This document shows positions 1 through 6,299 of a stretch of DNA of 17,260 nucleotides, one piece after another. Made by a program: the position numbers and the translations under genes. The stretch is from Bog-159 sp035602155 (GTDB lineage: Bacteria > Acidobacteriota > Terriglobia > Bryobacterales > Bryobacteraceae). Each line of letters opens with the position of its first letter. Position 1 is the first letter of the stretch. The notes under the pieces are model-generated. The model searched no databases. It had not been told where the DNA came from and saw nothing but the letters and a program-made list of their open reading frames with translations. The stretch spans positions 1 through 17,260 of the forward strand of contig DATNMW010000435.1 in assembly GCA_035602155.1 (NCBI GenBank), read 5' to 3'.

Positions 1-513
1 CGCCAACAGCCACTTGCCACGCGACGGCGCCGGCCGCCGCTCAGCGGATGAAGCCACCGCCGCTTCCAGCGATTTGATCAGCTTCGCAACAGCCGCGTCC
101 CAGTACGGTTCGGGGATTTCAATCGCGTTCCAGCGGCTCAGCGCTTGCAGGTCCGCGGGTAGATCTCCCCCATCCGGCATCGTTGCGCCGCCCACCAGCA
201 CGGGAAACACGGGCATCTGGCGTTTGAGCACCACCGCGATTTCCTGGCGGACGATATCGTTGGGATCGTCCAGGCGGCGGTTCCCCGCCGCGTCTCTGGC
301 ATTTAGCCAGCTCGGACCTATGATCACAATGCACGCGCCGCTCTCGCTGAGATTACGCGCGATCTCTTCGTCCCACTGGACGCCCGGCGAGATGGAGTCC
401 ACGTCTTGGAAAACTCTTTCGCGAAAATGGGCGGCCAGCCGGTCCTTCAAACGGCCGGTATGGGCCGGACTATCGGTGCGGCGATAGCTGATGAATATTC
501 TGCCTCCGCGCAT
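1..513 (-). CDS. TIR-domain protein, C-terminal part beyond the window
   Basis: The minus-strand frame is open from an ATG at 513 to the window edge (171 codons visible). It starts MRGGRIFISYRRTDS, the classic bacterial TIR opening (FISYRR). A 'VFQDVDSISPG' segment follows (residues 34-44), then 'CIVIIGPSWL' (61-70), and 'RLDDPNDIVRQEI' (80-92). By family knowledge the Glu of the last block (E91) lines up with the catalytic Glu of TIR NADases such as SARM1. 'VFPVLVGGATMP' (102-113) completes the domain at about residue 150. The visible protein ends in a basic stretch and GKWLLA, perhaps the start of a membrane helix; this is a guess. AAGGAG lies 7 nt before the ATG, which fixes the start. The gene diverges from the AraC-type gene. 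TIR proteins act in NAD+ cleavage, anti-phage defence or signalling; which applies here cannot be told because the effector or sensor half is missing. A plus-strand reading frame over the same bases is a shadow. Confidence 0.9.
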   Translation of the reverse strand, partial: MRGGRIFISYRRTDSPAHTGRLKDRLAAHFRERVFQDVDSISPGVQWDEEIARNLSESGACIVIIGPSWLNARDAAGNRRLDDPNDIVRQEIAVVLKRQMPVFPVLVGGATMPDGGDLPADLQALSRWNAIEIPEPYWDAAVAKLIKSLEAAVASSAERRPAPSRGKWLLA

Positions 514-555
514 CGGCGTACTCCTTCGGTTAGGATAACAGTAGGCCCGACAGTC
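514..555. promoter_or_regulatory. Divergent promoter region between TIR and AraC-type genes
   Basis: Only 42 nt separate the two start codons. On the minus strand a TG-t-TATCCT extended -10 (540 to 532) lies 18 nt before the TIR start, with AAGGAG in between. On the plus strand TAGGAT (531-536) lies 19 nt before the ATG at 556. The two -10-like boxes overlap, so the two genes might compete for polymerase. No convincing -35 box was found for either, and no experimental support exists. Confidence 0.3.
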
Positions 556-1032
556 ATGCGATCCCGGCGCTCACCGCAGATTATTACCGCGCCCGCCGTA
601 CGGCCTTTCGACGCCGGCACGTTTGCCCGCCTCTGCCGCGCGCGCGACTATCTGGCGGCGCACTATGCGCGGCCCGTTTTTCTGGCTGAAGCCGCGCATC
701 AGGCGTGCCTCTCGCCTTTCTATTTCAACCGCCTGTTTACGCAGGCCTTCAACGAGACGCCGCACGAGTTCATTACCCGCCGGCGCATCGAGCAGGCCAA
801 AAAGCTGCTGCTGTCCGGCAACTACAGCGTCACCGAAATCTGCTTCGAGGTCGGCTATGAAAGCCTCGGTTCGTTCAGCACGCGTTTCCATTCCCTGACG
901 GGTTTTTCGCCGGCCGCCTTCCGCGGCGAGGCGCGCCGCATCTTTGGCGGATTCGGCGGCGGATTGGGCGCGCGCTGGCCGCTATACTATATCCCCGCCT
1001 GCTTCCAACGCGCTTTCCTGGGTGAGCATTAG
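556..1032 (+). CDS. AraC-family transcriptional regulator, short, DNA-binding domain only
   Basis: The product has 158 residues from the ATG at 556. An upstream in-frame ATG at 406 would run over the divergent TIR gene and add unrelated sequence, so I reject it. Residues 25-125 form the double helix-turn-helix of AraC/XylS regulators. Helix-turn-helix one is 'VFLAEAAHQACLSPFYFNRLF' (about 41-61), and the second is the signature 'VTEICFEVGYESLGSFSTRF' (92-111) followed by GFSPAAFR. There is no N-terminal cupin or ligand domain, so the signal it senses is not evident. The tail (125-158, with WPLYYIPACFQRAF) resembles the tail of AraC proteins that sit beside VOC genes in Acidobacteria (from memory). 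The VOC gene starts 77 nt downstream on the same strand and is the likely target or partner. No strong Shine-Dalgarno precedes the start. Confidence 0.88.
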   Translation: MRSRRSPQIITAPAVRPFDAGTFARLCRARDYLAAHYARPVFLAEAAHQACLSPFYFNRLFTQAFNETPHEFITRRRIEQAKKLLLSGNYSVTEICFEVGYESLGSFSTRFHSLTGFSPAAFRGEARRIFGGFGGGLGARWPLYYIPACFQRAFLGEH

Positions 1033-1109
1033 CGCAACGGGAATCCGCAAGAATCGAGAAGCGCACAACCCGGCGCATTCCGTATTCTGGGAACAGCGAG
1101 GAGATGCAC

Positions 1110-1523
1110 ATGATTCAACGGCTCAGTTACACACAACTTTATGTTCTGGACCAGGACGCGGCGCGCGACTTCTACGTCGACAAGCTCGGATTCGAGGTGC
1201 GCGCGGACAACTGCATGGACAACGGCTTCCGCTGGCTTACCGTGGGCCCCAAGAGCCAGCCGGAGCTGCAGATTATCCTGATGAAGATCGACGGTCCCAA
1301 TTTCGACAAGGACACCACCGCCAGTCTGCGGCGGCTGCTCGCGCAGGGCATTCTGTGCGGCGGCGTGCTGGAAACCAGCGATTGCCGCCAGGACTACGAA
1401 GATCTCAAAGACAAGGGTGTCGAGTTCAGCGCGGCGCCGGTAGACCGCTTCTACGGCATCGAAGCCGTCATGAAAGACAACTCGGGGAATTGGTTCAGCC
1501 TCACGGAACGGAAGGGCAACTGA
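1110..1523 (+). CDS. VOC-family (glyoxalase/bleomycin-resistance fold) protein
   Basis: The product has 137 residues. Two ATGs lie close together (1104 and 1110). GAGGAG occupies 1098-1103 and touches the first, so the second, 6 nt away, is the better start. The protein has one VOC unit pair: 'YVLDQDAARDFYVDKLGFEV' (10-29) is the first beta-alpha-beta motif, and 'YGIEAVMKDNSGNWFSLTER' (115-134) is the closing motif with the usual metal-binding Glu in 'GIEA'. The first-motif position where many VOC enzymes carry a metal-binding His reads Gln/Thr (YTQLYVLD). Catalysis by the glyoxalase I mechanism is therefore uncertain; a binding or resistance role is possible. The substrate cannot be inferred. 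It lies just downstream of the AraC-type regulator. Confidence 0.88.
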   Translation: MIQRLSYTQLYVLDQDAARDFYVDKLGFEVRADNCMDNGFRWLTVGPKSQPELQIILMKIDGPNFDKDTTASLRRLLAQGILCGGVLETSDCRQDYEDLKDKGVEFSAAPVDRFYGIEAVMKDNSGNWFSLTERKGN

Positions 1524-1536
1524 AATGTACTTGCGA

Positions 1537-1542
1537 TAGAAT
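1537..1542 (+). promoter_or_regulatory. -10 box TAGAAT of a probable leaderless promoter
   Basis: TAGAAT ends 7 nt before the ATG at 1550. Transcription would then begin on or next to the start codon. No Shine-Dalgarno is present (the intervening bases are ctcctga). No convincing -35 box is visible. Confidence 0.4.
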
Positions 1543-1549
1543 CTCCTGA

Positions 1550-3499
1550 ATGCGCATTCTGTTCGCCTTCCTATGCCTGGCACAACTATCTTTCGCTCAA
1601 GGGAGGGGCGCCGCTGCCAACGAGGCGGACGCTGCCGCTACGGCGTCCGCCGCGCGCGCCGCCTTCATTCGCGAGAATTACACCAAGTTCGAATACCGCA
1701 TCGCCATGCGCGACGGCGCGAAGCTGTTCACTTCGGTCTATGTGCCCAAGGACGCGTTCAGCGAGGGCCTGAGGTATCCCATCCTGATGCAGCGGACGGG
1801 CTACAGCGTGTCGCCTTATGGGGTCGACCAGTACCGCACCAATCTGGGACCCTCCGATCTATTTGAACGCGAGAAGTTCATCTTCGTGTACCAGGATGTT
1901 CGCGGCCGGTTCATGAGCGAAGGCGATTTCGTCACCATCCGCCCGCACAAGCCGGCGAAGAACGGGCCGAAAGACACCGATGAGAGCACCGACACATACG
2001 ACACCATCGAATGGCTGGTGAAACACGTTCCCGGCAATACCGGCAAGGTGGGGATGTGGGGCGTGTCGCAGCCGGGCTTCTACGCGACGGCGGGGATGAT
2101 CGACGCGCATCCGGCGCTGGTGGCGGTGGCGCCGCAGGCTCCGGTGACGGATTACTACATGGGCGACGATGTTTACCACAACGGCGCATTCATGCTCGCG
2201 CACCGTTTCAGCTTCTACATGGGGTTCCGCAACCGCGAGGGCGATCCCGCGCCGCCTCCGCGCACGCTGCCCTTTGACTTCGGCACGCCGGACGGCTACG
2301 ACTTCTATCTGAGCCTGGGGTCGCTGGCCAACGCCGACGAGAAGTATTTCAAGCACAAGCAGCCCATGTGGAACATGAACATCGACCACACCACCTACGA
2401 CGAAGAGTGGCAATCGAGGGCGATTTGGAAGTACCTGAAGGGCATCAAGCCGGCGGTGATGCTGGTGGGCGGTTGGTACGACACGGAAGATCCGCAGGGC
2501 CTGCTGCGGCAGTTCGATTTCATGGAGAAGAACGCGCCGCCGGCCGACATGCTGGTGATGGGGCCGTGGAATCACGGTGGTTTCGCGCGCGGCGATGGCG
2601 ACCGGCTGGGCAACATCAACTTCGGCTCGAAGACGGGGCCTTACTACCGGGAGCACATCGAGTTGCCGTTCTTTTTGTACTACCTCAAGGGGCGCGGCGA
2701 TGGCAAGTTTCCCAAGGCATGGATGTTTCAAACCGGCATGAATCAGTGGCGCAGGTTCGACGCATGGCCGCCGCGCGAAGCCCAACTCACCGACCTGTTC
2801 CTGGCTGCGCACGGCAAGCTGGCTTGGAGCCGGCCGGCGGAGGCGGGATTCGAAGAGTACCTGTCGGACCCATATAAGCCGGTGCCCTACGTGGACCATA
2901 TCGCGCAGCGCATACTCAATTCGTATATGACCGAGGATCAGCGGTTCGCCGCCACGCGTCCCGATGTGCTGGTATTCCAGACCGAACCGCTGGACCATGA
3001 CGTGCCGGTGTTCGGACCCATTCAGGTGGACCTGAAGGTGTCCACGTCCGGGACGGATTCCGATTTTGATGTGAAAGTAATCGACGTGTTCCCGGGCGAC
3101 TATCCGGACTATAACAATCCAGCGCCTGCGGTCGCCGCGGGGACGGCTGCTCCGGGGGCGGCTCCGGTGAACACGTCGCCGATGGGCGGATACCAGGAAT
3201 TGATTCGCGGTGAGCCGTTCCGCGGTAAGTTCCGCAAGAGTTTCGAAAAGCCCGTGCCGTTTGATCCCAACAAGCCGGACCGGATTACGTTCTATCTGCC
3301 GGACATCGCGCATACCTGGCGGCCTGGGCACCGGATCATGGTGCAGGTGCAGAGTTCCTGGTTTCCGCTGACGGACCGCAATCCGCAGAAGTTTATCGAG
3401 ATTCCCAAGGCGCCATCGAACGATTTCCGGAAGGCGTTCGAACGCGTGTATTTCGGCGGCGCGGACGGGTCGCGGATTCAGTTGCGAGTGATGGAGTAA
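1550..3499 (+). CDS. Secreted CocE/NonD-family (S15-type) alpha/beta hydrolase
   Basis: The product has 649 residues with a short signal peptide (MRILFAFLCLAQLSFAQ, cleavage near 17). Residues about 45-350 form the X-Pro dipeptidyl-peptidase S15-like alpha/beta-hydrolase domain. The nucleophile elbow is GVSQPG (171-176, Ser173), the Asp is in 'GGWYDTED' (Asp311), and the His is in 'GPWNHGGF' (His342). The order and motifs match the cocaine esterase triad. 'YQDVRGRFMSEG' (114-125) is also typical. Residues about 380-645 form the C-terminal jelly-roll domain (PF08530 type), which ends 'HTWRPGHRIMVQVQSSWFP' and so on. It contains an Ala/Pro/Gly-rich insertion (523-543). Relatives hydrolyse amino-acid esters, beta-lactam side chains, or N-terminal Xaa-Pro peptides, so the exact substrate is unknown. 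It acts in the periplasm or outside the cell. The residue after the nucleophile is Gln, where I expect Tyr in close relatives. Confidence 0.92.
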   Translation: MRILFAFLCLAQLSFAQGRGAAANEADAAATASAARAAFIRENYTKFEYRIAMRDGAKLFTSVYVPKDAFSEGLRYPILMQRTGYSVSPYGVDQYRTNLGPSDLFEREKFIFVYQDVRGRFMSEGDFVTIRPHKPAKNGPKDTDESTDTYDTIEWLVKHVPGNTGKVGMWGVSQPGFYATAGMIDAHPALVAVAPQAPVTDYYMGDDVYHNGAFMLAHRFSFYMGFRNREGDPAPPPRTLPFDFGTPDGYDFYLSLGSLANADEKYFKHKQPMWNMNIDHTTYDEEWQSRAIWKYLKGIKPAVMLVGGWYDTEDPQGLLRQFDFMEKNAPPADMLVMGPWNHGGFARGDGDRLGNINFGSKTGPYYREHIELPFFLYYLKGRGDGKFPKAWMFQTGMNQWRRFDAWPPREAQLTDLFLAAHGKLAWSRPAEAGFEEYLSDPYKPVPYVDHIAQRILNSYMTEDQRFAATRPDVLVFQTEPLDHDVPVFGPIQVDLKVSTSGTDSDFDVKVIDVFPGDYPDYNNPAPAVAAGTAAPGAAPVNTSPMGGYQELIRGEPFRGKFRKSFEKPVPFDPNKPDRITFYLPDIAHTWRPGHRIMVQVQSSWFPLTDRNPQKFIEIPKAPSNDFRKAFERVYFGGADGSRIQLRVME

Positions 3500-3536
3500 C
3501 CTTGGAGGGCGGCGGAGAGCGGCCAGGATTGCTCGC

Positions 3537-3667
3537 TTAGCCGGTTTTGGGGATTTCCGACTGAAGGGGACCGCTCCCTGACGGTCGCGGCTCGGTAAGC
3601 CTTGCGAGATTAACGCGAATGTTACTGAGCCGCAACCGTCAGGGAGCGGTTCCCCCAAAACGCTTAA
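3537..3667. repeat. Palindromic repeat, copy A (nested inverted repeat, 131 bp)
   Basis: The inner left arm is 3566-3598, and the inner right arm is 3622-3655. They pair in 31 of 34 positions around a 23-nt loop. Outer arms (TTAG..GGTTTTGGGG at the left, CCCCAAAACGCTTAA at the right) pair in turn, so the whole element can fold into one long hairpin. The same sequence recurs at 6126-6241, and one arm recurs at 11103-11133. It begins 38 nt after the CocE-type stop codon and could act as a transcription terminator, although there is no clean U-tract. Confidence 0.9.
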
Positions 3668-3678
3668 ATACTCCAAGA

Positions 3679-3708
3679 TTGGCCCGCCCTTCAAGGGGGA
3701 GCTAAAAT
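3679..3708 (+). promoter_or_regulatory. Candidate promoter for the secreted beta-sandwich gene
   Basis: TTGGCC (3679-3684) and TAAAAT (3703-3708) are 18 nt apart. The -10 ends 9 nt before the ATG at 3718, leaving almost no leader. A purine-rich AGGGGGA at 3694-3700 is too far (17 nt) to act as a normal ribosome-binding site. Confidence 0.4.
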
Positions 3709-3717
3709 AGTCAGGCC

Positions 3718-4530
3718 ATGCATTTGGAACCATCCATCCTGGTTGCTCCTCTCGCCGGATTCCTGGTAGCGATAGGTCTAGCGGCGCAGCAGCCCGGGAC
3801 ACCCGCATCGGCCGCCCCGGCATGGGCCCAGCCGGGTTCCGCTACGCACAAACAGGTTGCGCCACCGGCAGACTTTCACAGGCCTGGCAGGAATTTCGAT
3901 ACGCCGGTCGGCATATTCGAGGGCCAGTCCGACATTGGAAGCGCGTTAGCGCCGGGCAGCGCGAGTTACGACGCGGGCACTAAGCAGTACACTATCAATT
4001 CCGCCGGTTACAACGTCTGGTACACACGCGACGAGTTCCGGTATCTCTGGAAGAAGATGTCCGGCGACGTCTCACTCGCGGCCGATATCGGGTTTCCCGA
4101 CCCGAACGGCTACGGAGACCGCAAGGCGCTGCTGGTCATCCGTCAGGATCTGAATGACGATTCCAAGGAAGCCATTGCCGCCCTGCACGGTCTCGGTATG
4201 ATCCACTTGGCCGAACGTCCCGAGAAGGGAATCCGCGTCAAGGATATGGAGTACCGCATTGGGGGCCGCGGCCGTCCCGGAGGAGCCAACCCCGACAGCC
4301 TGGTCGGCGTGACGGCCGAGCGGATCGGCATCGAGAAGCACGGCGATTCCTTCGCGCTCTTCGTCAGCCTGGAAGGCGAGCCGATGCACCAGTTCGGTCC
4401 GCCCATCAACCTGCACCTCGACGGACCTTTCTACGTGGGCATCGGCTTCTGCGCGCATCTGCCGGAGACGGTCGATACGGCGGTGCTTTCCAATGTCGTT
4501 CTCGAAAACTCGGCGGGGCAAGTTCGTTAA
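3718..4530 (+). CDS. Secreted protein with a single lectin-like beta-sandwich (DUF1349/LamG-like) domain
   Basis: The product has 270 residues. A hydrophobic N-terminus (residues 1-25, ending GLAAQQ) is a probable signal peptide, followed by a Pro/Ala-rich linker to about 50. Residues 55-265 resemble domains found alone or attached to TolB-like propellers in Acidobacteria: 'GIFEGQSDIGSALAPGSASY', then the 'YNVWYTRDEFRYLWKKMSGD' strand block (99-118), 'PDPNGYGDRKALLVIRQDL', and a final 'FYVGIGFCAHLPE'. These features are characteristic of a concanavalin-like glucanase/lectin fold. I recognise this pattern from memory and cannot name a tested function; carbohydrate binding is inferred. There are no catalytic motifs. 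The TolB partner is absent here, so this is the stand-alone form. It lies between a repeat element and the sigma-factor pair, with 83 nt to the latter. Confidence 0.7.
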   Translation: MHLEPSILVAPLAGFLVAIGLAAQQPGTPASAAPAWAQPGSATHKQVAPPADFHRPGRNFDTPVGIFEGQSDIGSALAPGSASYDAGTKQYTINSAGYNVWYTRDEFRYLWKKMSGDVSLAADIGFPDPNGYGDRKALLVIRQDLNDDSKEAIAALHGLGMIHLAERPEKGIRVKDMEYRIGGRGRPGGANPDSLVGVTAERIGIEKHGDSFALFVSLEGEPMHQFGPPINLHLDGPFYVGIGFCAHLPETVDTAVLSNVVLENSAGQVR

Positions 4531-4613
4531 TGCGGCCAATCGATTCGCGCTCGCGTGACTTTTCGATGCGCCCGGCGGTTACTCTTATTTGAGGGCGGTT
4601 TGCGGAGCAAACG

Positions 4614-5153
4614 TTGAAGGCCGATCCGGCCAGCGAAGAAGAGCGGCTTCTGATCGAAGCAGCCCAGCGCAACCCGGGCCGCTTCGCGGAACTTTACGAA
4701 CTGAACTTTGAACGTGTGTACGCGTACGTCGCGCGCCGCATGGGCAGTCGCGAAGAGGCCGAAGACGTGACGGCGGAGGTGTTTCAGCAGGCGTTCGCGA
4801 ATCTTCCGCGTTTCGAGTGGCGCGGCGTGCCTTTCGCGGCCTGGCTGCGGCGGATGGCCGCCAACGCGATCGCCGACCGATGGCACGCCTTGCGGCGGGA
4901 GCCTAGCGAACCGGATCGCGATCCGGCTGGCGACCCTGCCGGCGAGGACGATATCGAGCGGCGCGCCATGCTCTTTCAGTTGGTGGACACCCTGCAAGCG
5001 GATCAGCGTCAAGTGGTGATCGGGCGCTTCGTCGAGCAGAAGAGCATCTCCGAAATGGCGCGGGAACTGGGCCGCAGCGAAGGCGCCATCAAGCAGCTTC
5101 AATGGCGGGCGCTGAAAAATCTGCGCGAACTGGCGGGGAGGGCAAATGGCTAA
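4614..5153 (+). CDS. ECF-type RNA polymerase sigma factor (sigma-70 family)
   Basis: The product has 179 residues with a TTG start preceded by GGAG at 4604-4607 (6-nt spacing). Region sigma-2 spans about 22-92: 'FAELYELNFERVYAYVARRM', then 'SREEAEDVTAEVFQQAF' for core binding and -10 recognition, and 'FAAWLRRMAANAIADRWH'. An acidic Pro-rich linker (96-114) leads to region sigma-4 (about 118-172), with the helix-turn-helix 'KSISEMARELGRSEGAIKQL' and 'WRALKNLREL'. There are no sigma-1 or sigma-3 regions, as expected for an ECF factor, and no C-terminal extension. It overlaps the next gene by 8 nt, which suggests translational coupling and a functional pair. The target promoters are unknown. The 83-nt upstream gap has no clear ECF-type -35 'GGAAC' motif, so autoregulation is not evident. 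Confidence 0.93.
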   Translation: MKADPASEEERLLIEAAQRNPGRFAELYELNFERVYAYVARRMGSREEAEDVTAEVFQQAFANLPRFEWRGVPFAAWLRRMAANAIADRWHALRREPSEPDRDPAGDPAGEDDIERRAMLFQLVDTLQADQRQVVIGRFVEQKSISEMARELGRSEGAIKQLQWRALKNLRELAGRANG

Positions 5154-6129
5154 GCGCTCCCTGGCGGACCGGCTGGATCAACTGATCGCGGAGATGCTGG
5201 CGGCGGAGCCCCGCGCAGAGTTAGCCCCAAAGGACCAGCGGCTGGCTGGCATGGCGCGTCTGGCGGCCGATCTGCGGGATTTGCCGCGGCCAGGTTTCAA
5301 GGAAGGTCTGAAGAACGATTTGAAAAGGGGAGCTTTGATGAGCCCAACTGCCGTAAACCCCATACGAGCCGGCTTTCACACCATCACACCGTATGTGACG
5401 GTGCTGCAGGCCGCTGAAATGATCGATTTCGTGAAGAGCGTGTTCGGCGCGCAAGAGCTATTCCGCGGCACCGGATCGGCGGGAGGAATCCACGCCGAAG
5501 TGCGCATCGGCGACTCGATGATGATGATCGGGGGCGGCAGCGCGTCCCGCGGAACGCCTACGCCCAGCATGTTCCAATACTACGTGCCGAACGTGGACGA
5601 GGTGTATGAGCGGGCCGTCGCGGCCGGCGCAACCGTGCAGTTGGCGCTCTTGGAGGATCATGGAGACCGATTCGGGTCGGTAACGGATCCGTTTGGGAAC
5701 CACTGGATTATCAGCAAGCACCTGGGTCCCAAGTACGTGCCGGAAGGCCTGCGCGACGTGACCATCTATCTGCACCCGGTGGGAGCGCCGAAGCTGATCG
5801 ACTTTCTGAAGCAGGCCTTCGCCGCCGAGGAATTCGTGCGTTACGATTCGCCCGATGGAACCGTGCTGCACGCCAAGGTGCGCATCGGCGACTCGATAAT
5901 CGAGATGGGCGATGCGCGGCGGCCCTCCTCCAGTATGGTGTTGCAGCCAATGCCCACGGCGATTTATCTGTATGTTCCCAATGCGGACGCGGTGTACCGC
6001 AATGCGATCGCGGCGGGCGCGGTTTCGCTTTCCGAGCCGGCGGATCAGCCCTACGGCGACCGTTTGGCGGGAGTACAGGATTTTTGCGGAAACCGGTGGT
6101 ACATCGCGACGCATATCGGCAGCGCTTAA
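5146..6129 (+). CDS. Helical N-terminal segment fused to tandem PhnB-like VOC domains; probable sigma-factor partner
   Basis: The product has 327 residues. The ATG sits inside the last codons of the sigma gene (8-nt overlap), preceded by GGGAGGG. Residues 1-64 are charged and helical ('LADRLDQLIAEMLAAEP' and 'GMARLAADLRDLPRPGFKEG'), without similarity to VOC folds. The first VOC domain spans about 76-195: 'ITPYVTVLQAAEMIDFVKSV', then 'HAEVRIGDSMMMIGGG', and 'VTDPFGNHWIISKH'. The second spans about 203-325: 'VTIYLHPVGAPKLIDFLKQA', 'LHAKVRIGDSIIEMGD', and 'VQDFCGNRWYIATH'. PhnB-like VOC proteins often lack known enzymatic activity. The coupling to an ECF sigma gene, plus the helical head, suggests that this protein controls the sigma factor, perhaps with the VOC part sensing a ligand. 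That is inference; no zinc-binding anti-sigma motif is present. The stop codon TAA lies within the left end of repeat copy B. Confidence 0.88.
   Translation: MAKRSLADRLDQLIAEMLAAEPRAELAPKDQRLAGMARLAADLRDLPRPGFKEGLKNDLKRGALMSPTAVNPIRAGFHTITPYVTVLQAAEMIDFVKSVFGAQELFRGTGSAGGIHAEVRIGDSMMMIGGGSASRGTPTPSMFQYYVPNVDEVYERAVAAGATVQLALLEDHGDRFGSVTDPFGNHWIISKHLGPKYVPEGLRDVTIYLHPVGAPKLIDFLKQAFAAEEFVRYDSPDGTVLHAKVRIGDSIIEMGDARRPSSSMVLQPMPTAIYLYVPNADAVYRNAIAAGAVSLSEPADQPYGDRLAGVQDFCGNRWYIATHIGSA
5325..5340 (+). promoter_or_regulatory. Strong internal ribosome-binding site and in-frame ATG
   Basis: AAGGGGAG (5325-5332) is followed after 5 nt by an ATG (5338) in the same frame as the gene around it (codon 65). 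It falls exactly at the junction between the helical head and the VOC domains. It could produce a separate 263-residue VOC-only protein alongside the full-length form. Confidence 0.45.
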
Positions 6130-6241
6130 CCGTTTTGGGGATTTCCGACTAAAGCAAACCGCTCCCTAACGGTCGCGGCTCGGTAAACCGCGCGAAATCG
6201 ACGCTACTGTTATCAGCGAGCGGTTTCCCCAAAGCGGTTAA
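6126..6241. repeat. Palindromic repeat, copy B (116 bp)
   Basis: The outer arms TTAACCGTTTTGGGG (from 6126) and CCCCAAAGCGGTTAA (ending 6241) are complementary with one mismatch. The left inner arm, ACCGCTCCCTAACGGTCG and so on (6158-6186), matches copy A closely. The right inner arm has lost 14 nt relative to copy A (CTGAGCCGCAACCG is missing after GTTA at about 6209-6212). The copy is therefore only partly self-complementary. Its first bases form the stop codon of the upstream gene. Confidence 0.88.
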
Positions 6242-6283
6242 ACACCCGCACATCGGTGGCGCCGCTTAGTGAGGGATGCGCCC

Positions 6284-6292
6284 TGATATACT
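6284..6292 (+). promoter_or_regulatory. Extended -10 promoter TGaTATACT of a probable leaderless gene
   Basis: TG at 6284-6285, one base, then TATACT (6287-6292): a near-ideal extended -10. It ends 7 nt before the ATG at 6300, placing the predicted transcription start at or next to that codon. The site also helps decide the start of the GH5 gene: the earlier ATG at 6276 would lie upstream of the transcript. Confidence 0.5.
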
Positions 6293-6299
6293 GCGCATC

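Noticed and set aside
14..487. A plus-strand 157-codon frame at the left edge
   Set aside because: It lies opposite the TIR-domain gene, which has clear motifs and a Shine-Dalgarno; the plus product is Ser/Arg-rich shadow sequence.
406..555. A 50-residue N-terminal extension of the AraC-type regulator
   Set aside because: It would overlap the divergent TIR gene by more than 100 nt and has no similarity to known AraC N-terminal domains; the ATG at 556 is preferred.
983..988. TATACT inside the end of the AraC-type gene as a promoter for the VOC gene
   Set aside because: It is over 120 nt from the VOC start and has no -35 box at proper spacing. It is possible but unsupported.
3500..3717. Repeat copies as part of a CRISPR array
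   Set aside because: There are only two full copies 2.6 kb apart, without regular spacers or cas genes; they are dispersed palindromic elements.
1859..3823. A 654-codon minus-strand reading frame opposite the CocE-type gene
   Set aside because: It is the antisense of a well-supported gene in high-GC DNA. The translation is rich in Arg, His and Val without domain motifs, and it reads straight through repeat copy A.
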